Shown here piece after piece: positions 17,226 to 25,301 of a stretch of DNA of 64,000 bases. Position 1 is the first letter of the stretch; each line of letters opens with the position of its first letter. The notes beneath the pieces are model-generated. The model saw nothing but the letters and a program-made list of their open reading frames with translations. It was not told the origin of the DNA and ran no database searches. Made by a program: the position numbers and the translations under genes. Location: NCBI GenBank assembly GCA_002238555.1, contig MPMO01000009.1, positions 1-64,000 on the forward strand, given 5' to 3'. Source of the stretch: Caldilineaceae bacterium bin34. Its GTDB lineage: Bacteria > Chloroflexota > Anaerolineae > Caldilineales > Caldilineaceae.

Positions 17226-18644
17226 ATGAACCGACACTCGAAACTTCCCGCCAGATTTTTGCTGGTGTTGCTGGGCACCATCCTGCTCGCCGCGGGGTTG
17301 ACGTCAGTCTCGCTGGCAGCCGACACCACTTGGGGCGGTAGTTATTTCGACGTGGTTGAAGCGTCTGCCACCACGGCGTACTTCGCAGTCGCCGCTGATT
17401 GCGCAGACACGGATGAAAACTGTACGGTCAAGGTCACGGGTACACTCGACGACACACTGTTCTTTCTTGATGGAACCGATCCCAATGCCGGTGATCGACC
17501 AATTAATAGTCAATCCAAAAGATGGGCGGCTGCTCTCAACGCCTGTACGCCAGCCGCGAGCAGTGGTGACGATCGGTACGAAGACTTCGAGCAATGCTGG
17601 GTCAAGAACCCTGCCTTGGGTACCGGCTTCACCGTGACCTGGCCCTCCATCAAGCCCGACGACGACTTTGAAATCACTCCGTACTGCAAGAGTGGCGACG
17701 ATGTGTGTGCGGAAGAGCTGCGCGTCTGCTTCAATGCCAACGATTGTGACGGCAACAGTTATGGCAGGCAGCCATGGACCCAAATGGGTGAACTCTGGGA
17801 TGAGGCCGGCTCGTGCCTGTACGACGACAATGAAGACGATGTCTGGGAGTGCCTCGACGAGGCTTTGGACGATTGGCTCGACGACAACATGGACCACAAC
17901 GACGACTACGACGACCTGGAAGACGAGGAAGAGGAGGATCGGGGCTTCACCCTGGAGGATTACGAAAGCAACCTGAGCAGTGTCGGCAGGGACTGGCCAT
18001 CCCCGCGCCGCGCCGAGACCGCGCTCGAACGGTCCCGGCAACAGGAGACATCCCGGACCCCGACCCCCGTCTATCGGCCCGGGGACTCCGCGGACACCCG
18101 CGGACCCGGTGTCCGCCTGACCGGGAACGAGTACCTGACAATCAACTTTACGGCCTACCTGGAAACGGACTCGCCGTACCGAATCTGCAACACAACCATC
18201 GGCTGCATCAACGTGGCCACCCTCAGCAACACCTTCCGGCCAAGCATGCAGAACCTGCACATCGTGATCCAGGACACCGGAGTCCTGCGCTGCATGGGCG
18301 GGGCCGGCTGGGATGTGGGCAACAATCACGCGATTCCCTTCGACAATGCCAACCTGATCGCCTGCGACGAACGCATCAGGACGGCCAATCAAGTCTGTCC
18401 GGCCAAGGCCGCCGGCGCCAGCGGTGACCTGTTCGCCATGTGGGACACCGGTCTCCTGAAGGGCCTTCTCCCCGACTCGTATGCCCAGGGTCTGCGCCTG
18501 CAGGTGGAACGGGCCCGCGACCGGACCCCGAAGTGCCTGTGCACCGCGGGGTTCGCCGCAAACAACCTCGTCGTCACCTCCGAGAATACCGTTGGTCCAT
18601 GGGAACGTTCCAGTGCGCAACGGACGGGGAACGTGTGCGGTTGA
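17226..18644 (+). CDS. Secreted Cys- and Asp-rich protein, paralogue B (unknown family)
   Basis: 472 residues, alignable with paralogue A from end to end. The signal peptide is nearly identical (MNRHSKLPARFLLVLLGTIL). It keeps DTTWGGSYFDVVEAS, QRWAAALNACTPAASSGDDR with K for Q, EITPYCKSGDDVCAEEL, VCFNANDCDG, the acidic arm (DDNEDDVWECLDEALDDW), ICNTTIGC, the CDER and VCPAK motifs, the PDSYAQGLRLQVERARD helix and CLCTAGF. The ribosome site GGAGGGAG is nine bases before the ATG. The middle segment between residues 55 and 75 and the linker at 260-300 diverge most from A, which suggests selection or relaxed constraint there. Function unknown. Confidence 0.88.
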   Translation: MNRHSKLPARFLLVLLGTILLAAGLTSVSLAADTTWGGSYFDVVEASATTAYFAVAADCADTDENCTVKVTGTLDDTLFFLDGTDPNAGDRPINSQSKRWAAALNACTPAASSGDDRYEDFEQCWVKNPALGTGFTVTWPSIKPDDDFEITPYCKSGDDVCAEELRVCFNANDCDGNSYGRQPWTQMGELWDEAGSCLYDDNEDDVWECLDEALDDWLDDNMDHNDDYDDLEDEEEEDRGFTLEDYESNLSSVGRDWPSPRRAETALERSRQQETSRTPTPVYRPGDSADTRGPGVRLTGNEYLTINFTAYLETDSPYRICNTTIGCINVATLSNTFRPSMQNLHIVIQDTGVLRCMGGAGWDVGNNHAIPFDNANLIACDERIRTANQVCPAKAAGASGDLFAMWDTGLLKGLLPDSYAQGLRLQVERARDRTPKCLCTAGFAANNLVVTSENTVGPWERSSAQRTGNVCG

Positions 18645-19108
18645 CCAACCAGTGAGCTTGACATGGCCCGGACCTCAAAGCATCAACGGTTCCGGCGATT
18701 CGGGTTTGCCCTGTCGCAGTTGGGCTTGAACAAGCCCCGGATGCCTGTTCCGGGGAACGGCGGCTTGGGCTTCGGGCTCCCGGCACAGGCCTGCCGAACC
18801 GCCATCAAGGTGCGATTGCCCCTTGGGGCCCGGGTTGCGGCCCGTGACTCCGCCGGGAGGCTCCGCAGTCGGTTGCCGTCGCGTCGGTCAATCCGGCAGG
18901 CTGACACGGTTCCGGAAACCCGCACCGGTTTGAATCCCGTGTTGTACCGACAATGATGAAGCAGTCATTGGTCACGCGTGCGAGGCCACCCAACCGCAAA
19001 TTCATGTAGAGTTGACTTCGGACCCGCAAAACGGATCGGCCCGTCCTTGGACGTTTCCCTGCTTCACAACACTTCCACCTTGGCTCGCCACACATTTGAC
19101 ACAGCTCC
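18645..19108. repeat. Spacer with decayed second copy of the terminator; no gene
   Basis: About 18721-18780 repeats the sequence around the paralogue A terminator (GGCTTGAACAAGCCCCGGAT, then GCCTGTTCC), but the descending arm has been lost, so it is unlikely to terminate well. The rest has no recognisable gene. The piece GGTTTGAATCCC near 18930 looks like a tRNA T-arm but no cloverleaf fits. Confidence 0.65.
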
Positions 19109-20569
19109 ATGCATGCCATGACCGAATCCCTGACTTCCAGCCATCCGGCCGCACGCCCTTCGCCGCAACGAACCCTTTCCCGAAAGCGCAAGACGTGGCT
19201 GAGCGGCGCAGCCGCTGCCTTGCTGGCCGCCTTCCTGCTGGTGTTCGTGCTCGGAAGCCCGGTCAAGGCCGCTTCCGCGACCGACTTCGCCGGTGGCTAC
19301 TTCGAAATCCTGTCCGCGACCGAGAAAACCGCCCACTTTTCGATCCTGCCGGCGGGCCAGTGCACCCGCCTGGACATCCACTGCTCGGTGCAGGTCACGA
19401 TCCGCAACCGCACCATTCCCAATCTGGACAAGAAGAGCCTGACCGCAGCCTGGACCGACCAGCTCGACGCTTGCAATGCCCCGGCCGCGGCCGATGAAAA
19501 CAGCCGCAATGCGGCCTTCCACGCCTGTTGGGACGACAAGTTCCCCATCTACGATCTCGTCTGGCCCAACTTCACCCTGGCGCCGTCGTTCGAAATATCC
19601 CCTTACTGCGAACCATTCGACGACGAATGTGCCGAAAAACTCCATTTCTGCTACAACGCGGCCGACTGCGCCAGCGTGCTTTTCAAGAGCAGCGGCTGGA
19701 CCCGGGTTTCCGAATTGTGGTCCGCAGTCGACGGCTGTTTCTACAGCAACGATTGGGATCGCATGTGGGAGTGTGCCGACGACGCCCTCTGGATCTGGTT
19801 GGACACGCACGTGCCCCGTTCCAGCGCCTACCGCACCATGGACTTCGTCCGCCCGGACCTGCGCGGCTTCATCCTCCTCGATTACGCAGACAACGTCAGC
19901 GATGTGCTGGATGTCGATTCGGGCGCGCGCACCAACGCCAAGTTGTTGGATCGGTACATCGCCGACTGGGACCGCAGGGCTCCCCGATCCCTCTTCCGGC
20001 CCATGTCCGAGGTCGACAACGCCGGGCCCGTTTTCCGGCCCTTGGGGTCCCACCTGACAGTGGCCTTCACCTCCTACCTGGAGTCATCGGCCGCACAATC
20101 GATCGAGGTCTGCAACACCGTGCTGGGATGCCTGAACGCCGAGATCGACAGCGGCATGTTCAGGACCTACATGCGCAACTTCCACATCGTGATCGAGGAC
20201 AGCCACGTGTTGAACTGTATGGACCGCTTGGGCTGGAATGTGGACTCTGTCCCCGCGGTTGCGTTCGACAACCCCATCCTCGCCCTGTGCGACGAACGCA
20301 TCAGAACGGCAGCCAAGTACTGCCCCGCCAAGAACACCGGGATCCTGCGCGAACTGGTTCTGCTCTGGGACATGGGGCTGTTCAGGAACCTGGTCGCCGA
20401 TCAGTTGGCGGCATCGGTCAGGTTAATCACGGAAGAGGCCCGGGACCGGACCCCGGAATGCCTTTGCGCTGCCGGTTTCAAGGAGCACAATTTCGTCGTC
20501 TCGGACCATGCAAGTTCCAATCCCTGGGCCGAGACGGGCGCATTGCGGACCAAGGATGTCTGTGAGTAA
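19109..20569 (+). CDS. Secreted Cys-rich protein, paralogue C (unknown family)
   Basis: 486 residues, the most diverged of the three paralogues. The N-terminus is longer, with a Lys/Arg stretch before a hydrophobic segment (LSGAAAALLAAFLLVFVLGS) that serves as signal peptide or anchor. It keeps the family landmarks: FAGGYFEILSATEKTAHFSI, AWTDQLDACNAPAAADENSR, FEISPYCEPFDDECAEKLHF, CYNAADCA, GCFYSNDWDRMWECADDAL, LRGFILLDYADNVSDV, EVCNTVLGCLNAEID, FHIVIEDSHVLNCMDRLGW, LCDERIRTAAKYCPAKNTG and CLCAAGFKEHNFVV. It lacks the long Asp arm of A and B. Start alternatives are ATG 19109 or 19118; neither has a strong ribosome site. Confidence 0.85.
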   Translation: MHAMTESLTSSHPAARPSPQRTLSRKRKTWLSGAAAALLAAFLLVFVLGSPVKAASATDFAGGYFEILSATEKTAHFSILPAGQCTRLDIHCSVQVTIRNRTIPNLDKKSLTAAWTDQLDACNAPAAADENSRNAAFHACWDDKFPIYDLVWPNFTLAPSFEISPYCEPFDDECAEKLHFCYNAADCASVLFKSSGWTRVSELWSAVDGCFYSNDWDRMWECADDALWIWLDTHVPRSSAYRTMDFVRPDLRGFILLDYADNVSDVLDVDSGARTNAKLLDRYIADWDRRAPRSLFRPMSEVDNAGPVFRPLGSHLTVAFTSYLESSAAQSIEVCNTVLGCLNAEIDSGMFRTYMRNFHIVIEDSHVLNCMDRLGWNVDSVPAVAFDNPILALCDERIRTAAKYCPAKNTGILRELVLLWDMGLFRNLVADQLAASVRLITEEARDRTPECLCAAGFKEHNFVVSDHASSNPWAETGALRTKDVCE

Positions 20570-21154
20570 CCGCAGACAGGCACCACATGGCCCCAACCGA
20601 CCGAGGTTCGACGCCGCCAGACCCCAACACGGTTGGTCGGCGGTAAACAAACAGGGAGTGGAGGGATCCCCGCAATCCGGCGAATATGGGAGAGGTGACT
20701 GCGGATGGTCCCCGCCGCGCATCACTGCCTGAACTGGCACTGGCATCAGTGGTGTGTGTGTTCCGGATCGGTCCAAACAGTTGTTTTTGTTCTTCACCAT
20801 GAACCCGTGGAACACGAACGGGCGGAACGGGGCCGGCTCCCAAATGGTTGGCCGGTGCCTTCCAGCAGGTGCGACCGAACATCGACGACTACACCTGGCT
20901 CAAGGCCTACCCCTTCACCGGTGTGCGGCCCGGCCTCCTTCGCAATCCCTGACGGTGTGCACTGCCGGGATGAGCTTCTGAGCGTGCCCCTGGGTTGGCC
21001 CCCTGCGAACCCAGGACGGTCCGCCTCCGGATGGAAGGCATCGAGCCAAACCCGAAGTGGCGCGCCTCCGTGTGCCACGACGTGCTGGCGGACTTGCTGC
21101 CCGACGCCGTCGTCACCGATGCCGTCGATGTGGACCGCGACGTGGACGCGTGCA
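20570..21154. other. Gap without recognised gene
   Basis: Only broken frames. A short plus-strand piece near 20865-20935 (QVRPNIDDYTWLKAYPFTG) looks like a protein fragment and is partly repeated near 24110. It may be the tail of a lost mobile-element gene. No promoter or RNA gene was seen. Confidence 0.4.
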
Positions 21155-21347
21155 CGGGCAACACCGGAATGTCCGTCAGGTTGGGCAGTTTGGTCCGGTC
21201 GACCCGCGGATCCTCCAGGATATCAACCGGGGACGAGGACATCGGGCCGTCCCATGAGGGGTTTTCCACAGACTGCATCCGCAACCTTCCCGGTGTAGCC
21301 ACGCGGCAACCCACACCGTCAACACACGCTGTTCGGATGTGATCGCC
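21155..21347 (-). pseudogene. ISAs1-family transposase N-terminal remnant with one element end
   Basis: The minus strand reads ILEDPRVDRTKLPNLTDIPV, the conserved N-terminus of the same transposase type as the copies at 3.6 and 9.8 kb. The piece GGATGTGATCGCC at 21335 resembles the ISAs1 end GGATGCAATCGCC seen at copy 2. Everything after about 30 residues is lost or scrambled. Confidence 0.7.
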
Positions 21348-21435
21348 TTGGGGTGGTTGTGGCGGGATGGCAACAATCCGGCGATGACCTACACTCCCCC
21401 CTTGGATCTGACTCACTTATCGGGATCTGTTGGCG

Positions 21436-22074
21436 ATGCCGCAAGACAAGCCCAGCGTTTTTGTTTACACCATTACGTGCGATAGTGGCTTCGCACCCAA
21501 TCCCTTCCACGGCGTTTGTACACTCGCCACGTGCAAACCGGACATACGCAAGGCGGCGGGCGGCGACTTCGTCATAGGCAAGGCCAAGGCACCCAACGGC
21601 ACCAGGGCGGTGTTCGTAATGGAAGTGAACAAAATCATGACCTTTGACGAGTACTGGCACGATCCCGACTTCGAATGCAAAAGGCCCCGTTGTGACGGCA
21701 ACCCAATGTACGCCTGTGGCGACAATATCTACCATCGAGCCGCCGATGGCAGTTGGGTCCAAGCCTGCTCCTTCCACGCGTGCAATGACATTGCACGCGA
21801 CACAGAAAAAACGGACCACGTCTTGGTATCCCGGAACTTTACCTATTACGGGGCGGAGGGACCCAACGTTCCGGAACTCCATGACAAGCCTCTGAACCCG
21901 GGCATCAGGAAAATGCGGTGCCACTTCACGGACCGGGACCGCCGGGAACTTGAGGCATGGATCGGTTCGCTGAACGGACAAGGGCGCATGGGCATGCCGT
22001 CCGACCAGCGGAAGCAAGGCGCACACAACCGCTGTGGTTCTGTTGGACCCGGGTGCGGGTGCTTGAAATGTTGA
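21436..22074 (+). CDS. Nmad2-domain protein (nucleotide modification associated domain 2)
   Basis: About 212 residues. The core VYTITCDSGFAPNPFHGVCT, LATCKPDIRKAAGGDFVIGK, FVMEVNKIMTFDEYWHDPDF and GDNIYHR matches the Nmad2 pattern as I know it. Nmad domains were defined by association with hypermodified-DNA systems of phages and their hosts, and are thought to bind or act on modified nucleotides. Here it stands alone: no DNA-modification gene is adjacent. The C-terminal tail is Cys-rich (NRCGSVGPGCGCLKC). The ATG at 21436 is chosen. A TTG two codons upstream is possible, and the ribosome site is weak. It lies between an ISAs1 scar and a convergent antiporter gene. Confidence 0.8.
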   Translation: MPQDKPSVFVYTITCDSGFAPNPFHGVCTLATCKPDIRKAAGGDFVIGKAKAPNGTRAVFVMEVNKIMTFDEYWHDPDFECKRPRCDGNPMYACGDNIYHRAADGSWVQACSFHACNDIARDTEKTDHVLVSRNFTYYGAEGPNVPELHDKPLNPGIRKMRCHFTDRDRRELEAWIGSLNGQGRMGMPSDQRKQGAHNRCGSVGPGCGCLKC

Positions 22075-22195
22075 AGTTCAACCGGCGGCACCTCCCGATG
22101 TCATCGTAGCCCCGGTTCGCCAGCCCCTACTGACTGGACGATCGGGCCCACTGCTGGGGCCTCGGTTGCCGGCAACGGCCAACCGGAGGCGCCAG

Positions 22196-23845
22196 CTACG
22201 TCGGACGACCGGTGTTCGGCTCCAGGGCGGCCAGGCACGAATCCGTAAAGCCGTCCATTACTTGGACTTCGGCCGTGACGACCGTGGAAGCCCCTGCGGA
22301 AAGCAGTAGCTCCCTGTCCAATTCGTACTGCACAAGTGCGATCACTGCAACATCGGGGGCCGCCTCCCGTATCGCGTGCAGGGCGGCTTCAGCCATGTTG
22401 GGTTCGTGGAAATTGAGGATCACCAGTCGGGCTTGGCTGCAATCAAGCTCTTCCAGAACCTGGGATTGCGTCATGTCCCCGAGTACCGCCCTGACTCCGG
22501 CATCGTGCGCTTCATGGACATGGTCCGGATTCCAGTCCACGGCCACATAGGGGTGGCCGGCGGCGCCAATGGCTTGGCACAAGTGCCGGCCGGCTTGGTC
22601 GCAGCCGGCTACAATCACGTGATCGCGGTGCGGTTCGTCCACATCGATGCCGGGAGGTTCCGCATCCAGGAGACGGTTCAACCAGGGTACCCGCGCCGCG
22701 CTGCCGGCCAAATGCGGCTCGAACGCGATCACCAACGGGGTCAGCAGCATGGAGAGGATGATCGCCACCAGCAAGCTATGGGCAAGCTCGGTGCCCAGGA
22801 GCTCCATGCCACCGGCGGTCATGAGAACAAAGGAAAACTCCCCAATCTGGCAGAGTGTGGCGGCGGATAGGATCGCCACCCGCAATGGCAGTCGCAGAAT
22901 CAGCGCCGTCCCCAGGATGATGACAAATTTGCCGGCGAGGATCATGCCGAGCAATCCGACTGTGGGCCCCAAGTGTTCCAGAACGTCCGAAACGTCCAGC
23001 AGCATGCCCACGGAAACAAAGAACAGACTGGCCAGAACTTCGCGCGCCGGTATCAAATCCGCCATTACCTGATGCCGGTACTGGTATCCGGAGACAATCA
23101 GCCCCGCCAGGAAAGCCCCGAGAGCCAGCTTTATTCCCACCAGCGACAACAGCCAAGCGATTCCGAAACAGAGAAGAAAAACGCTCAGGATGAACAGTTC
23201 GCGTTCGCGCGTCTGCGACACAAATTCAAGCAGGCGCGGAACGACCCGGCCTGCCGCCACCAACACCCCGGGGATGACCACTGCCACGATCCCCACGGTC
23301 GTGAGAATATCCCTGAAGTTCCCTCCTTCTCCTGCCAGGTACGGGACTGCCAACATCATCGGAATCACACACAGGTCCTGGAAGACGAGTATCCCGACGG
23401 CCAGCCGTCCATGTGGCGCCTCCAATTCGCCGCTGTTGGAGAGTCCGCGCAGGACGATCGCGGTGCTGGAAACCGCCACTACGCAACCCAGGAACACGGC
23501 CGGTCCCGGAGCCAAACCAAATCCCAGGGACAAGGCTGCCGTGCATGCGATAGTGAGCGTGACCTGCAATCCGCCACCCAGCAGAACGGCTTTCCATAGG
23601 TATCGGAGACGATCGAGCGACAGTTCCAGTCCGATGCTGAACAGCAGCAGTGCCACACCGATTTCCGCCAGCACCTCCACCTGATGGGTGTCGTCCACCA
23701 ATCCCAGTGCCGTGGGGCCGACGAGGGCTCCGGTCAGGATGAACCCGGCGATCGAGGGCAAGCCGACACGCTGCAAGAGGGTGACGACCACAACCGCCGC
23801 GCCCAGCACGATGACGAGGTCCTTGATGTATGCGAGTTCAGGCAC
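22196..23845 (-). CDS. Monovalent cation:proton antiporter (CPA2/KefB type) with RCK domain
   Basis: 549 residues. About twelve membrane segments span residues 5-395, with family motifs GFILTGALVGP, LLLFSIGLELSLDRL, VAVSSTAIVLRGL, GILVFQDLCVIPMML (acidic ion-binding region), FFVSVGMLLDV and CQIGEFSFVLMTAGG. A cytosolic RCK_N/TrkA-N domain follows (HVIVAGCDQAGRHLCQAIGA, YVAVDWNPDHV, AVLGDMTQSQVLEEL), which would sense nucleotide or redox state. No TrkA-C domain follows, and the nucleotide-binding glycine run is GCDQAG rather than GxGxxG. It likely exports K+ or Na+ in exchange for H+ across the inner membrane. No operon partner. Confidence 0.92.
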   Translation of the reverse strand: MPELAYIKDLVIVLGAAVVVVTLLQRVGLPSIAGFILTGALVGPTALGLVDDTHQVEVLAEIGVALLLFSIGLELSLDRLRYLWKAVLLGGGLQVTLTIACTAALSLGFGLAPGPAVFLGCVVAVSSTAIVLRGLSNSGELEAPHGRLAVGILVFQDLCVIPMMLAVPYLAGEGGNFRDILTTVGIVAVVIPGVLVAAGRVVPRLLEFVSQTRERELFILSVFLLCFGIAWLLSLVGIKLALGAFLAGLIVSGYQYRHQVMADLIPAREVLASLFFVSVGMLLDVSDVLEHLGPTVGLLGMILAGKFVIILGTALILRLPLRVAILSAATLCQIGEFSFVLMTAGGMELLGTELAHSLLVAIILSMLLTPLVIAFEPHLAGSAARVPWLNRLLDAEPPGIDVDEPHRDHVIVAGCDQAGRHLCQAIGAAGHPYVAVDWNPDHVHEAHDAGVRAVLGDMTQSQVLEELDCSQARLVILNFHEPNMAEAALHAIREAAPDVAVIALVQYELDRELLLSAGASTVVTAEVQVMDGFTDSCLAALEPNTGRPT

Positions 23846-24399
23846 GCGTCAACACTCCATCCTGCATCCAACAGCCCCAAGGCTCGCAAGAAGTTGCTCG
23901 GACGGTAAGACGAATCTCGCTGCGGACGCCATACCCGTCAACCCCGGTAATACAGATAGCCGGCGAGCCGGTGCTCTTTCAGCCAACTGGACCATACCTG
24001 CCGCCAACGGCCTGCTCGCTGCCGACAGGCAGGACGACTTGGCTGCCACTGTATAGCAAGCAGGGCCTGGTTTTCGAAGTTCTTTGGTCCCTGTGGCTGG
24101 TTGGAATCTTGGTACAGGTGCGACCCGACATTGACGACTGCACTTGACTGCGGGACTGCTCCTTGCCCAGTGTTCAGCACACCCTCAAGGACCTGGCCCC
24201 CAGTCCTACCAGGAGTTGTCAACTTTGCGTGCCCTGCGCTTGGCCCGCGCCGTGCCCACCTGCGTTGGCTCCTGCCGGTGACGCAGGCTGTACTGGGTCC
24301 GCCGGTGGATGGCCCCCATCGGGTACAGGTACTTGCGAGCACGCGGTGTCCGAGAGAAACGGATGCCCCTTCCCAACAGGCCGTGCCCCCAATGGTTGT
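23846..24399. other. Mosaic gap, no complete gene
   Basis: Minus-strand fragments are protein-like: near 24345-24200 one frame reads YLYPMGAIHRRTQYSLRHRQ, then VGTARAKRRARKVDNSW and a stop. It has no start and no recognised family. Near 24110 a plus-strand piece (QVRPDIDDCT) repeats one at 20865. The stretch appears to be fused debris from several events. Confidence 0.4.
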
Positions 24400-24570
24400 G
24401 GATGTCCGGCCCACACCCCGATCTGGAAGCCGGACCTACGGAAACCGGCTACAGTCCGCACTTGGCGTCAACGAACCACAAACTTGCCGGTACTGCGGGA
24501 GCAGTGGACGGCAAGGAGGAACGGAGTCCGCATGCCGGGCAAGCCGCTTCACCGCGAACCGGAGTGCAGT

Positions 24571-25143
24571 TCAGGACCGGGGTTCGGCTCGCCCATTGGC
24601 CCCCAGGCGCGGTGGGCGCCCGGCTGTCTGGTCGTCCACCAGGTCGGAGATGTCGGGCAGGTCGTCGAGTTCGGCCGCATTCAGGAACGGGACCATTCGT
24701 TCCGCCTCTGCATCGCCCCACACCTTCTTGATGAACGCCAGGAGAACCTCCTTTTTGCCGCGTGCCTCGCCGCGTGCCTCGCCGCGTGCCTCGGCTTCCT
24801 TCTTCTCGTCCGCCACGTATTGACCGAATGTGTACATGAACGCCTCCGCCTCTTCAATTGAGTGATCTTGTCCAATTCCGCACGCATGATGGGCAGATCG
24901 ACCAGCCGATCGCCCCAACTTGAACAAGGTCCCGACGGCCCCGGGCACCGTCGCCGTGGAAGCCAGCGCCCGCGGAAGAACCAACTCTTGCTGTATTGGC
25001 AGGATCTGCTCCACGGCCTCCCGCCCTCGCCGCTTCATCTCAGCCTGCACCTGCGCCGGTGCCACGTAGCCGGAGCCCGGGTTGTCAGCGAACGCGCCCC
25101 GTCCGACTGGCCGGACATCCGACGCCGGTGGATGTCGGGCCAT
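24571..25143 (-). pseudogene. Truncated second copy of the Rpn-type nuclease (C-terminal part)
   Basis: From about 25100 the frame aligns with the full gene at 25.3-26.4 kb: AQVQAEMKRRGREAVEQILP, LALASTATV-type helix, EEAEAFMYTFGQYVADEKKE, three GEAR repeats, KEVLLAFIKKVWGDAEAERM, FLNAAELDDLPDISDLVDDQ. The nuclease core is missing; an ATG at 25143 would give a 190-residue product without an active site. It could be an untranslated duplication scar or a small regulator-like tail protein. Confidence 0.75.
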
Positions 25144-25301
25144 GCCCCGATCTGGAAACTGTGCCTCCGGAAACCGGCTACGGTCCATACTCTGCGTCAA
25201 CGAACCACAAACCTGTCGGTACCACTGGAGCAGTGGACAGCAAGGGAGAGAAGGAAGCTGCCATGCCGGGCAAGCTGCTCCACCGCGAACCGGCGCGCAG
25301 T

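Noticed and set aside
18925..18955. Possible tRNA: GGTTTGAATCCC resembles a T-arm
   Set aside because: The surrounding bases do not give a paired T-stem, anticodon arm or acceptor stem on either strand.
22130..22195. GC-rich hairpin near GGTTGCCGGCAACGG as a terminator for the antiporter or Nmad2 gene
   Set aside because: No T-run follows on either strand and the stem is interrupted.
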